Of a stretch of 44,612 nt of DNA, positions 1-5,920 are shown one piece after another (position 1 is the first letter of the stretch; the number at the start of each line of letters is the position of its first letter). The position numbers were made by a program, and so were the translations under genes. Under the pieces are notes generated by a model. The model did no database searches. It saw only the letters and a program-made list of their open reading frames with translations, and was not told where the DNA came from. The DNA lies in IMG/VR virus record IMGVR_UViG_3300000651_000001, positions 1 to 44,612 of that record. One strand, written 5' to 3'. This DNA comes from a virus.

Positions 1-63
1 GCCCTGCTGACAGCCCTGATAACACTTCAAGTGCGGGTTTTCGAAGCGTTGGCGGTCCGCTTC
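1..63. repeat. Terminal overlap, left copy
   Basis: These 63 bases are identical to 44550-44612. The match makes the contig circular, with a unit length of 44,549 bp. An exact repeat this short looks like a k-mer overlap left by assembly of a circular or circularly permuted molecule rather than a biological terminal repeat, but a true short direct terminal repeat is not excluded. Confidence 0.93.
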
Positions 64-201
64 CACGGGCGAAAAAGTTCCAGAGATTTGACCCGCCTTC
101 CCACTTTTCAGAAATGTTTTCAGCCCAGAAAGTGGCCATCCCACTTTTGCTTTTGGCTTTGGCCTTTGCCACCACTGTGCACATGTGCCTTGATTGATCA
201 C
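1..201 (-). CDS. Junction-spanning hypothetical protein, N-terminal part
   Basis: This is the first part of a gene that crosses the ends of the contig. A GTG start at 201-199 overlaps the TGA stop of the 48-residue membrane protein (198-200) as GTGA. The frame stays open to base 1, continues at 44549, and stops at 44388, giving 120 codons plus stop. The translation begins MINQGTCAQWWQRPKPK and is rich in Lys, Trp and Gly. No family is recognised. Support comes from the open frame and from short stop/start overlaps at both ends. An alternative frame starting near 185 is also open across the junction, so coding is probable, not certain. Confidence 0.5.
   Translation of the reverse strand, partial: MINQGTCAQWWQRPKPKAKVGWPLSGLKTFLKSGKAGQISGTFSPVEADRQRFENPHLKCYQGCQQG
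100..149. repeat. CCCACTTTT repeats, left side of junction
   Basis: The motif CCCACTTTT (AAAAGTGGG on the minus strand) occurs at 100-108 and 140-148. Related copies lie at 44418-44427, 44450-44459 and 44459-44468 on the other side of the circular junction. Together they form a cluster of five within about 250 bp just upstream of the terminase genes. A packaging-site or origin role is possible but is inference. Confidence 0.55.
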
Positions 202-344
202 ACTGTTACACATGTAGACAATGCCCAGAGGAACAGGCCCCAGCCTAGGAACCTGATGCGTGGTTGGTCTGGTACACCAAGGCCAGCCAGCAAGAACAGC
301 ACCATTGCCAGAACTAAAAGGAACAGATGCACTGATGGTTTCAT
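198..344 (-). CDS. Small two-segment membrane protein (48 aa)
   Basis: A 48-residue protein starting at ATG 344, preceded by the strong ribosome site AAGGAG four bases upstream. Residues 5-24 (VHLFLLVLAMVLFLLAGLGV) form one hydrophobic segment and residues 32-48 a second, with a short charged loop PDQPRIR between. It heads the operon leading into the junction-spanning gene and the terminase genes, whose starts overlap successive stops. The function is unknown. Its place next to packaging genes and its two membrane segments allow a holin or small membrane-effector role, but no family is recognised. Confidence 0.7.
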   Translation of the reverse strand: MKPSVHLFLLVLAMVLFLLAGLGVPDQPRIRFLGWGLFLWALSTCVTV

Positions 345-381
345 GTTGCTCCTTGTGTTGCAGGGCAGTTAGTCTGTCAGG

Positions 382-401
382 CACAGCACCCCACTGCTGT
401 G
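382..401. promoter_or_regulatory. Inverted repeat between divergent genes
   Basis: CACAGCA and TGCTGTG form 7-bp arms around a 6-base spacer. The site sits between the minus-strand gene starting at 344 and the plus-strand gene starting at 436. This is the position expected for an operator controlling both. No clear -35/-10 pair was found around it. Confidence 0.35.
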
Positions 402-435
402 TGCCACTTCTCTCACTTGTGTGAAAGGAGTAAGC

Positions 436-672
436 ATGAAGCCTAGTGGTACTTTGAAGGAAGTGCTTCGGTCATTAGGCACTGAGATAGACAGAAGGAA
501 CAGAGAACTGGAACAGCTGACTGCAGCAAGGCAGGCCCTAACTACCTTGGCACATCCCCGATCTGGAAACCATGGCAGCAGAAGACACATGATGTCTGCT
601 GCTGCTCGGGCCAGAATTTCAGCTGCACAGAAGGCAAGGTGGGCAGTGTGGAAGAAGAAGCACAAACACTGA
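436..672 (+). CDS. Small basic coiled-coil protein, ARISAAQKARWA type
   Basis: A 78-residue protein with ATG at 436 and the ribosome site AAAGGAG at 424-430. An upstream in-frame GTG at 421 lies before that site and is unlikely. Residues 6-40 are heptad-like (LKEVLRSLGTEIDRRNRELEQL). The basic C terminus contains ARARISAAQKARWAVWKKK. I know this tail from short hypothetical proteins common in Acidobacteriota and some proteobacteria, where DNA or RNA binding is suspected but unproven. It is one of very few plus-strand genes, converges on the HNH gene with a 1-base gap, and diverges from the 48-aa membrane gene, as an independently controlled gene would. Confidence 0.75.
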   Translation: MKPSGTLKEVLRSLGTEIDRRNRELEQLTAARQALTTLAHPRSGNHGSRRHMMSAAARARISAAQKARWAVWKKKHKH

Positions 673-673
673 T

Positions 674-1036
674 TCACTTTTGCCTTTTCTGATTTCCCAT
701 TCCACCATCTTCCATCGCAGTCTTTGAAGCATGGCAACTGCTGCATAGACTGCGATGGTTTTTTTCATCCCAAAACAATTTCATATTGCCTCTGTGGGCA
801 ATGATGTGATCCACATGGGAAGCAAGGTGCCTGAGTGGGGCATGCTTCTTGTAGGGGTCAGCACACCATGGATGCCTGTGCAGGAAGGCCTTGGCATACA
901 GTTCCCACTGCTTGGTGTAGCCCAGTCTTCGGGCTGAAGGCTGGGGTGGTTCCAGTGCCCGGTGTGTGGGGCAGAGTCGTTCTGTGGTGAGTGCCCTGCA
1001 GCCTAATTTTCTGCAAGGCTTTTTTGGTGCCTGCAT
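674..1036 (-). CDS. HNH endonuclease
   Basis: A protein of about 120 residues. A zinc-binding N terminus (C-x4-C...LCPTH) is followed by the HNH core: RLGYTKQWELYAKAFL, HPWC, VDHIIAHRG, LFWDEKNHRSLCSSCHASKT. The VDHI and H-R-S-L-C-x2-CH elements carry the metal and catalytic residues of the HNH fold. Phage HNH proteins of this kind usually lie beside terminase genes and take part in genome packaging cleavage; here the gene is about 1.2 kb upstream of the small terminase across the circular junction. ATG at 1036 is preferred over a TTG at 1069 because it reduces overlap with the preceding gene, although neither has a strong ribosome site. Confidence 0.9.
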   Translation of the reverse strand: MQAPKKPCRKLGCRALTTERLCPTHRALEPPQPSARRLGYTKQWELYAKAFLHRHPWCADPYKKHAPLRHLASHVDHIIAHRGNMKLFWDEKNHRSLCSSCHASKTAMEDGGMGNQKRQK

Positions 1037-1374
1037 GTGGTGGCTTGCTGATCCCAGATGAAAGGCCAAAGCAGGATTTTTTTTCTGGCTGCTTCAATTT
1101 CAAATTGGGTGGGGTCAACCTGGTGGATGGGCAGGCCGACATTCAGCAACATTTCTGCAAGGCTGATGGAACTTTGTGAAGGCCTGAGTGCAGTGGGATC
1201 TGACTTCTGAAAATGTTCCCTTAGCCTGTAGCCTGTGGCTTCACCTGTCACCGGGTGCACGGCAAGATCCAGTTCACCCCGATTGAATTTTTCTGCCGCA
1301 TCAAGTGGATCAATCCAGCACTTGAAGGTGTAGCCATCTGCTTCAAACAGTCTGGTATTGCTTCTTCGCTTCAT
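1003..1374 (-). CDS. Hypothetical protein (123 aa)
   Basis: A soluble, mixed alpha/beta-looking protein beginning MKRRSNTRLFEADGYTFKCW. No family is recognised. The ATG at 1374 has no good ribosome site. It follows a 167-base gap holding direct and inverted repeats and overlaps the HNH gene at its 3' end. The region with PVTGEATGYRLREHF resembles nothing I can name. Confidence 0.6.
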   Translation of the reverse strand: MKRRSNTRLFEADGYTFKCWIDPLDAAEKFNRGELDLAVHPVTGEATGYRLREHFQKSDPTALRPSQSSISLAEMLLNVGLPIHQVDPTQFEIEAARKKILLWPFIWDQQATTCRHQKSLAEN

Positions 1375-1423
1375 GATTTTTTTGGTAGGGAATCAAAAGC
1401 TGTGGTGCATCCCCTCTGTCACT

Positions 1424-1473
1424 GGGGCGTGCCTTTTCGGGGCGTGTTCACCTGCCACTGGTGTGCAGGTGAA
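1424..1473. promoter_or_regulatory. Direct plus inverted repeats in intergenic gap
   Basis: The 8-mer GGGGCGTG occurs at 1424-1431 and 1439-1446, 15 bases apart. It is followed directly by a perfect inverted repeat with 9-bp arms TTCACCTGC (1447-1455) and GCAGGTGAA (1465-1473). The block lies between the genes ending at 1542 and starting at 1374. It has no U-tract, so it looks more like an operator or processing hairpin than a terminator. Confidence 0.45.
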
Positions 1474-1541
1474 GCTGATTGTGTGGAGCAGGTATTACTT
1501 GGCAGGAATTCTTGCACCAATGGAAGTCAAAATCAAGCCCA

Positions 1542-1805
1542 TCAGTGTTTTGTCCGGTGGTGGTGGATCAGCTGCACATCCACCTTGTGATTGTGAAACA
1601 GATCCCGCGCCACTTTCATCACCAGCTTCAGGTCTTCCGGATCAGTGGCATGGAAGCCAGCATCAGGGTAGATCACCTGCATGTAGGCCAGCACTTCATC
1701 AGGGAAGACATGCCCATGGCCAGCTGGGTCCACATACAAACCCGGCTGGATCATCTGCCAGCTGGCATCCCTTCGGGCTGGGTCATAAGCATGCTTTTCT
1801 GTCAT
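1542..1805 (-). CDS. Hypothetical protein (87 aa)
   Basis: It starts at ATG 1805, overlapping the stop of the zinc-ribbon gene as ATGA, which is the reason for rejecting an upstream in-frame start at 1859. The product begins MTEKHAYDPARRDASWQM and ends in a His-rich segment (FHNHKVDVQLIHHHRTKH) that could bind metal. No family is recognised. It is part of the leftward operon of short accessory genes. Confidence 0.65.
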   Translation of the reverse strand: MTEKHAYDPARRDASWQMIQPGLYVDPAGHGHVFPDEVLAYMQVIYPDAGFHATDPEDLKLVMKVARDLFHNHKVDVQLIHHHRTKH

Positions 1806-2035
1806 ATTTTCAGATCCAGTCTGAATCCACCCTTTGTGATCGTGGTCAGCTTGCCACAATCACCACATTCACCCCGTTCATAGAGCCTGTTGGCATCAGC
1901 CAGTGTGCACCGGGCACCACAGTGAGTGCAAGTGAACTTGAAATGGATTTCACTGCCCGGATATTTTCGCAGAGTTTCTGCAGCCAGTTCCATCAGTTCT
2001 TGTCTGGGCAGATCCTTGGGCTTCTTGTCAGTCAT
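1802..2035 (-). CDS. Zinc-ribbon protein (77 aa)
   Basis: A small protein with two Cys knuckles, CTHCGARC at about residues 36-43 and CGDCG near residue 57, as in zinc ribbons that bind nucleic acid or proteins. The N terminus (LPRQELMELAAETLRKYPG) looks helical. The stop overlaps the next gene as ATGA, while 3 bases separate it from the preceding gene. The specific role is unknown. Confidence 0.75.
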   Translation of the reverse strand: MTDKKPKDLPRQELMELAAETLRKYPGSEIHFKFTCTHCGARCTLADANRLYERGECGDCGKLTTITKGGFRLDLKI

Positions 2036-2038
2036 TTT

Positions 2039-2380
2039 TCATTTTCTCCCCGCGTGGTGTCTCACAAAATCATCAAGGCTCTGGAACACTGGCTGCATTT
2101 TGTCCAGCTGCTTCACTGTGATCAGCTTGAAAGCTAGGGCCAGTCTCATTGCCAGGTTTGGGTTGCCTTCGTTCCACAGCACACCCATGGCACCCGCACA
2201 GTGTGATTGATCTGCTGGCTTGATCCGTTTGCCGTTCTTCACTCCAGTGGTTTCATGGCAGGCGAACCAGTTCTGATCATTTCTCAGCTGGTGTCTAAGC
2301 TGTGGTGCCCTTCTGAGGAATGGATTGGAATCAGTCCGGAAAGGACAGTCTGCACACGGGGTCTTGATTTTGAATTTCAT
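2039..2380 (-). CDS. DUF6283-like cysteine-rich phage protein
   Basis: A 113-residue protein with the spaced motifs PCADCPFRTDSNPFL at the N terminus, NWFACHETTG near residue 40 and HCAGAMGVLW near residue 62. This CxxCPFR ... ACH ... CAG arrangement is the signature I associate with phage and actinobacterial DUF6283 proteins, likely metal-binding and of unknown function. The family assignment is from memory of the motif, without a search. Confidence 0.7.
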   Translation of the reverse strand: MKFKIKTPCADCPFRTDSNPFLRRAPQLRHQLRNDQNWFACHETTGVKNGKRIKPADQSHCAGAMGVLWNEGNPNLAMRLALAFKLITVKQLDKMQPVFQSLDDFVRHHAGRK

Positions 2381-2430
2381 CCGGGGGGATCTGCTCCATG
2401 AAAGACATCAGGCCACCCGATGCCCTTCAT

Positions 2431-2450
2431 GCAGCAGACTTGGCTGCTGC
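2431..2450. other. Perfect hairpin between two accessory genes
   Basis: GCAGCAG and CTGCTGC form a perfect 7-bp stem around a 6-base loop. It lies in the gap between the stop at 2466 and the start at 2380. No U-run follows on the minus strand, so it is not a standard terminator; an attenuator or mRNA-stabilising stem is possible. Confidence 0.35.
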
Positions 2451-2465
2451 ATTGCTGCTTTTATA

Positions 2466-2606
2466 TCAGAAGCACCTTTTCTTCCTGCAGATGGGCATAG
2501 GGTCTGACCCATCTGAAGGCATGCTTTTGGGGTGGATGGTTTCTGCTATGCCATAGACGGTCATGGCCAGCAGGCAAGCAATCACAACTGTTCTGACTTT
2601 CAGCAT
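2466..2606 (-). CDS. Small membrane-anchored or secreted peptide (46 aa)
   Basis: A 46-residue product from ATG 2606 with a strong AAAGGAG site about 8 bases upstream. The N terminus MLKVRTVVIACLLAMTVYG is a positively charged, hydrophobic signal or anchor; the remainder is short, polar and ends ICRKKRCF. The sequence VIAC resembles a lipobox, but the hydrophobic run before it is very short. It lies in a run of four small membrane proteins, so a lysis role such as an outer-membrane spanin is conceivable but unproven. Confidence 0.6.
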   Translation of the reverse strand: MLKVRTVVIACLLAMTVYGIAETIHPKSMPSDGSDPMPICRKKRCF

Positions 2607-2620
2607 TGATGCTGCTCCTT

Positions 2621-2779
2621 TCATTTGTGTTGGGGGAAATCGAGTGAACCATGGTCTGGTTCGATACGGTACACAGTGTGATCCACCGAAGCCTTCACCT
2701 GTGTGCCCACCAGCTTGGCAGTGGCCACTGCAAGAATGACCACTGCTGCCAGAATCGCTGCATACTGGGTGAAGGTCAT
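2621..2779 (-). CDS. Small single-span membrane protein (52 aa)
   Basis: ATG at 2779 overlaps the upstream stop as ATGA and has GGGAAGG seven bases before it. Residues 5-24 (QYAAILAAVVILAVATAKLV) form one membrane span, followed by a polar tail of about 30 residues. An in-frame start at 2824 would overlap the upstream gene more and is rejected. The function is unknown. It is translationally coupled to the two-span protein upstream. Confidence 0.65.
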   Translation of the reverse strand: MTFTQYAAILAAVVILAVATAKLVGTQVKASVDHTVYRIEPDHGSLDFPQHK

Positions 2780-3000
2780 GGCTGTGCCTTCCCTGTGAAT
2801 GGCCACACAGTCACCAGTGCCCATGCCAGCAGAAGCAGGATGGCAATGACTGGGGAAAATGTTAGGGCTGACAGGGCAGCAGAAAGCAGCAAGGTGATCC
2901 GGGCTGCATTCAGGGAAGCATTCTGACTTTTGATGGCCTGTTGTGTCAGAAGTTCTCGCTGCTCTGTGATGAAAGCAGTGTGATCTTCAAATGGGGACAT
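2776..3000 (-). CDS. Small two-span membrane protein, holin candidate
   Basis: 74 residues from ATG 3000. After a polar N terminus (MSPFEDHTAFITEQREL) come two adjacent hydrophobic segments, about residues 33-47 and 49-67 (ITLLLSAALSALTFSPVIAILLLLAW). The topology and size fit a holin-like protein, but no holin family is recognised and no endolysin gene lies beside it. The start at 3000 follows the upstream stop (3008), so the longer frame from 3075 is not used. Confidence 0.6.
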   Translation of the reverse strand: MSPFEDHTAFITEQRELLTQQAIKSQNASLNAARITLLLSAALSALTFSPVIAILLLLAWALVTVWPFTGKAQP

Positions 3001-3007
3001 GTTGTGC

Positions 3008-3373
3008 TTACCAGTGTTTCCTTTCCTGTTCCAGTTTGTCATCAAGTTCCTGAACCAGCTTTTGCACTTCTTCACAGCGCCGGATGTTGTCCGGGTTATG
3101 GGGTGGATCTGCCTTGCACTTCTGGTACTCCAGTGCAGTCAGTTCACCCAGCTTCATGGTGATGACCTTCATGTGGGCTTCAAGGGTCTGCTGCTTGGCT
3201 TCAGCAAGGGCTTCGGTCTGCTTCAGGTGAATGTCAGCCAAGCCCTGCTTCAGTTCCATCTGGCTGTCATGGTGCCACTGCCAGACCTGCACAGCAATGA
3301 TCAGCAGCACTGGGATCAGGGCCAGCACTCCCAGCACAATCTTCTGTTCCTTGTTCAGCCATGGTTCTTTCAT
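3008..3373 (-). CDS. Membrane-anchored coiled-coil protein, spanin-like topology
   Basis: 121 residues with a single N-terminal span (IVLGVLALIPVLLIIAVQVW, about residues 12-31) followed by a long, highly charged alpha-helical region (MELKQGLADIHLKQTEALAEAK...VQKLVQELDDKLEQERK). That layout is typical of Rz-type inner-membrane spanins but also of many other membrane-tethered coiled coils. Its start overlaps the upstream stop as ATGA. Neighbouring small membrane proteins make a lysis role worth testing; it is inference only. Confidence 0.65.
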   Translation of the reverse strand: MKEPWLNKEQKIVLGVLALIPVLLIIAVQVWQWHHDSQMELKQGLADIHLKQTEALAEAKQQTLEAHMKVITMKLGELTALEYQKCKADPPHNPDNIRRCEEVQKLVQELDDKLEQERKHW

Positions 3374-3588
3374 CGGATCACTTCTCCAGTTCTCTGGGCC
3401 TTCAGGCCCAGCATTGTCCGGATGTCCATCAGCTGGTTCTGATAGTCATCTTCATTGAAGATCTGCATGGCCCGGACTGCATAGCCCAGCTTTCTGGCCA
3501 GCTGGGGCATCAGCTGCCCGTCCACATCACACAGATCAATCAGCAAGTGGGCCATTACTTCATGCTTGAACCTATGCTGCTTTTCCAC
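3370..3588 (-). CDS. Hypothetical helical protein (72 aa)
   Basis: A compact, probably helical protein beginning MEKQHRFKHEVMAHLLIDLC. Its start lies 17 bases inside the AbrB/SymE-like gene, and its stop overlaps the next start as ATGA, so it is tightly coupled on both sides. No family is recognised. Confidence 0.6.
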   Translation of the reverse strand: MEKQHRFKHEVMAHLLIDLCDVDGQLMPQLARKLGYAVRAMQIFNEDDYQNQLMDIRTMLGLKAQRTGEVIR

Positions 3589-3886
3589 GTTCCTGCTCCT
3601 TGGCTGGCACCAGTCGGATGGTGCCTTGGGTTTTGTTATAGATCAGAAGGCTGGTGCCGATGGGGCCAAGTTCCAGCAGCTTGCTGGTGGCAATGTCAAT
3701 GATGGCAATTCCCGGCTTGCCACTGACATGCCTGTCACCATCCTTGTCCAGTTCAATGAGCAGTTCACCGGGCAGGATCTGGGCTGTGAACTTCATGCCC
3801 TTCTTGAAGCCAGCTTCCTTCAGCACTGCACCCTGCAGCCACACTCTGGGCTTGCCTCTGTTTGATCCAATCTTGGTCAGCTTCAT
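3572..3886 (-). CDS. AbrB/SymE-like two-part protein (104 aa)
   Basis: ATG 3886 follows the upstream stop by one base, with AGGAG about 10 bases before it; a longer frame from 4030 overlaps the neighbour fully and is rejected. The first half (MKLTKIGSNRGKPRVWLQG, AGFKKGMKFTAQI, GELLIELD) has the R-x-W-L-x-G...AGF-x-x-G pattern of SymE/AbrB-type swapped-hairpin proteins. The second half (GIAIIDIATSKLLELG...TQGTIRLVPA) could be a second, divergent half-domain. Such proteins bind DNA or RNA. The assignment rests on motif recognition alone. Confidence 0.6.
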   Translation of the reverse strand: MKLTKIGSNRGKPRVWLQGAVLKEAGFKKGMKFTAQILPGELLIELDKDGDRHVSGKPGIAIIDIATSKLLELGPIGTSLLIYNKTQGTIRLVPAKEQERGKAA

Positions 3887-3887
3887 T

Positions 3888-4121
3888 TCAGTTCTTCTCC
3901 TTTTTGGTTGGTGTTTTGGTTCTGGGTTTGTAGCCACATGGGCACTTCCCTGTCTTGGGACTGAACACATGGCCCGGATACTTGGGGCAGGGTGGATACT
4001 TCCTAGGCCTGCCACCAGTCTTGGGAACAAACTGTGCCCGGTCCTTCTTGGGGATGCTGGCCCACCGGGCTTTCATTGCTCTGGACACAGCCTTGGCAAA
4101 TTCGCTTTTCTTCTCAGCCAT
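3888..4121 (-). CDS. Small basic protein with zinc-binding C terminus
   Basis: 77 residues from ATG 4121, with AGGGGTG upstream. The N terminus contains EFAKAVSRAMKARWASIPK, reminiscent of the ARWA motif in the plus-strand protein at 436-672. The C terminus has GGRPRKYPPCPKYPGHVF and KTGKCPCGYK, a likely C...H...C-x-C metal site. A DNA-binding role is plausible; the family is not recognised. Confidence 0.65.
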   Translation of the reverse strand: MAEKKSEFAKAVSRAMKARWASIPKKDRAQFVPKTGGRPRKYPPCPKYPGHVFSPKTGKCPCGYKPRTKTPTKKEKN

Positions 4122-4135
4122 CACTTCACCCCTGA

Positions 4136-4477
4136 CTAGATTTTTTCTCTGATGGTCTTGGCCAGTTGTCTCAGCAGCAGCACTTCATGGCTGAAGCCAT
4201 GCTGGGCATCATTCCTCTGGATATTGGCAGACATGTTTTCAATCAGGCCAGCCCACTTGGCCAGATCTTCCACCTTCACCAGCAAGTGGTCAGGCTGCTT
4301 GTCTGCTGCACCACAGCTGCAGTCCAGCTTTGGATTCAGGTTCACCACACATCGCAGTTCATGCCTGACAGCTGGTTTCATTTGCCTCTGCTCTTTGGCT
4401 TCCTGCTGCTGCTTCCGGATCTTCAGGAAGTTTGCTTCTTGTTCCTTGGTGAAGGTGCCCACAATCCTTTTGACCAT
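4136..4477 (-). CDS. Hypothetical protein with cysteine cluster (113 aa)
   Basis: It begins MVKRIVGTFTKEQEANFLKI with a charged helical region rich in Gln and Lys, then LRCVVNLNPKLDCSCGAAD, a three-cysteine cluster. The ATG at 4477 overlaps the upstream TAA as TAATG, showing coupling. The function is unknown. Confidence 0.6.
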   Translation of the reverse strand: MVKRIVGTFTKEQEANFLKIRKQQQEAKEQRQMKPAVRHELRCVVNLNPKLDCSCGAADKQPDHLLVKVEDLAKWAGLIENMSANIQRNDAQHGFSHEVLLLRQLAKTIREKI

Positions 4478-5304
4478 TACTGGTTCACCTGTGCCTTCAG
4501 TTTGAAATCTTCAAAGGCCTTCATGGCTTCGGTGATGTCATCAGTGCAGAACGTTTCAGGGTCATCCAGATCCCGGTGAAAGGTCACACAGAACCTGCTG
4601 GCCTTCTCATATTCCCTGTCTTCTGGCTTCACCGCATCCCACCACAGTTCCACTTCAGCTTCACGCATGCCCCGGTCGTCTGCCTTCGGATAGAAGCCAA
4701 GGTGTGGGGTGACATCGTTGTGCCATGAGTCATCAGTGATGGTGCCATCGCTGGTGGCCAGCAGGGCCAGCACTTCAGCTGGTGGCTGGAACTTCGCGCC
4801 AAATTCAGCCAGCCAGTATTCAGGCAGGGCAGCTGGCTTGGGCTGCTCCAGTTCCACCATCTGGGACTGCAGTTCTGCTGGGGTGCACTTGCAGAAGTCC
4901 ATCCAAGTGCCATCAGGCATCAGACCCTGTGTGTAAAGGTTCATGGTGCCCGGTGCTGGGTAGTCACCCACATAAGACTTCTGTTCACTGATCCGGAATT
5001 TCCTACCGGGGAAGGCCTTCAGGCCAAACTCTGCTGGGAACTGGTTCATGGCTTCCTTCACTGGGGAAGCAGCAGGCACTTTTGAAAGGCGATACTCACG
5101 CAGCATGAACCACTTGCCATCCATCCCTTGCACGTAGACTGTATTTCGGTAGATTTTTGCACCAAGGATCTGATACCAGTCCACATCACCATGGGTGGAG
5201 CACAATGTCTGGTTCTGTGCTTCGATTTTTTCAGTGGGACCACATGCCTTCACAAGTTCTCTGATGTCAGCTGCCATCTGCTTCAGGTGGTTTGGGGTTT
5301 TCAT
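4477..5304 (-). CDS. Hypothetical protein (275 aa), largest in this operon
   Basis: A soluble protein beginning MKTPNHLKQMAADIREL. It is rich in Trp and acidic residues and has no signal peptide or membrane span. Recognisable pieces such as HGDVDWYQILGAKIYRNTVYVQG and EVELWWDAVKPEDREYEK do not match any family I know; in particular it has no lysozyme, amidase or peptidase motif. The leader before its ATG closely repeats the leader of the next upstream gene (AAAAAGGAGCA then AAAGCAAT), suggesting a small duplication of translation signals. Confidence 0.65.
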   Translation of the reverse strand: MKTPNHLKQMAADIRELVKACGPTEKIEAQNQTLCSTHGDVDWYQILGAKIYRNTVYVQGMDGKWFMLREYRLSKVPAASPVKEAMNQFPAEFGLKAFPGRKFRISEQKSYVGDYPAPGTMNLYTQGLMPDGTWMDFCKCTPAELQSQMVELEQPKPAALPEYWLAEFGAKFQPPAEVLALLATSDGTITDDSWHNDVTPHLGFYPKADDRGMREAEVELWWDAVKPEDREYEKASRFCVTFHRDLDDPETFCTDDITEAMKAFEDFKLKAQVNQ

Positions 5305-5363
5305 GATTGCTTTGCTGCTCCTTTTTCTGTCAGCTGTGCTGACTCGTTTTGAAAGTCTGGTGA

Positions 5364-5555
5364 TCAGGCCCTGCAGCCAGTTCCGGGTGCACAGTCACAG
5401 GTCAATCCACACTGTGCTGCTTCCGGTGCTTCGGGCCAGTTTGCTGCACGTTCACGTTTGATGGCCTTGGCTCTGTTGATGGCTGCGATGCACTTCTCAC
5501 AAGTGAAACCACTGGTGACATGTTCCGTGCAGTTGTCACATGCTGCTGTGTTCAT
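5364..5555 (-). CDS. Small zinc-ribbon protein (63 aa)
   Basis: It starts at the second of two adjacent ATGs (5555), aligned with the start of the next gene by their shared leader, with AAGGAG 13 bases before. The N terminus has CDNCTEHVTSGFTCEKC, a compact C-x2-C...C-x2-C knuckle; the C terminus has CGLTCDCAPGTGC, possibly a second metal site. It is the first gene after the promoter at 5612-5639. The function is unknown. Confidence 0.65.
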   Translation of the reverse strand: MNTAACDNCTEHVTSGFTCEKCIAAINRAKAIKRERAANWPEAPEAAQCGLTCDCAPGTGCRA

Positions 5556-5611
5556 CATTGCTTTGGTGCTCCTTTTTCTTCCAGCCTGCCGACCAACCAA
5601 GCTGAAACTCC

Positions 5612-5639
5612 ATTTTAATATCGTAATAGGCTTTTTCAA
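5612..5639 (-). promoter_or_regulatory. Candidate sigma-70 promoter of leftward accessory operon
   Basis: On the minus strand, TTGAAA (5639-5634) is followed after 16 bases by TAAAAT (5617-5612), five of six matches in each box. It lies just downstream of a strong terminator and about 55 bases before the first gene of the operon that runs to 674, the expected position for a new transcript start. Confidence 0.55.
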
Positions 5640-5693
5640 GGGAAATCGGACAGGCTGCAACCTGCTGATTCTGGGCTGCATGCAGGTGGGGTG

Positions 5694-5725
5694 TGCAAAA
5701 GAAAACCAGCCCGGAATCGGGCTGG
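5694..5725 (-). terminator. Rho-independent terminator
   Basis: The stem CCAGCCCG/CGGGCTGG (8 bp, 5706-5725) with a 4-base loop is followed on the minus strand by TTTTCTTTTGC. It ends the long recombination and DNA-metabolism transcript after the gene at 5753. Confidence 0.88.
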
Positions 5726-5752
5726 CTTCACAGGGTGAGTTTTGAGCAGGGG

Positions 5753-5920
5753 TCAGGTCTTCAGGGATGACTTCACCAGCACACCAAGCCAGTAGGCCCC
5801 GAGTGACAAGAAGGCAATGGCTGGGCTGGCAGTCCAGATCCAGATCAGGATGCAGACAGTCAGGCCAATGATCAGCTTGGCCCCGGTGAAGGCCAGCCAG
5901 ATCTTGTCATCAGTTTGCAT
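5753..5920 (-). CDS. Small two-span membrane protein (55 aa)
   Basis: From ATG 5920 (overlapping the upstream stop) it reads MQTDDKIWLAFTGAKLII, with two hydrophobic segments at about residues 13-27 and 32-48. An alternative ATG at 5959 adds 13 polar residues and has a GGTGG upstream, so the start is uncertain. Its second half (AYWLGVLVKSS) resembles the end of the plus-strand membrane protein at 16407-16679 (AFWMGMLASSW); the two may be distant paralogues. The function is unknown. Confidence 0.6.
   Translation of the reverse strand: MQTDDKIWLAFTGAKLIIGLTVCILIWIWTASPAIAFLSLGAYWLGVLVKSSLKT

Noticed and set aside
31-372. Plus-strand open frame of 113 codons at the start of the contig
   Set aside because: It lies over the minus-strand membrane gene and the junction-spanning gene, has no ribosome site, and its sequence looks like a shadow.
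1358-2137. Long plus-strand frame of 259 codons
   Set aside because: It is antisense to three coupled minus-strand genes with recognisable zinc motifs, and its product is compositionally odd.
2039-2380. CxxC...CH...CAG protein considered as a thioredoxin-like or HNH enzyme
   Set aside because: The Cys spacing fits neither; DUF6283-like is the better match.
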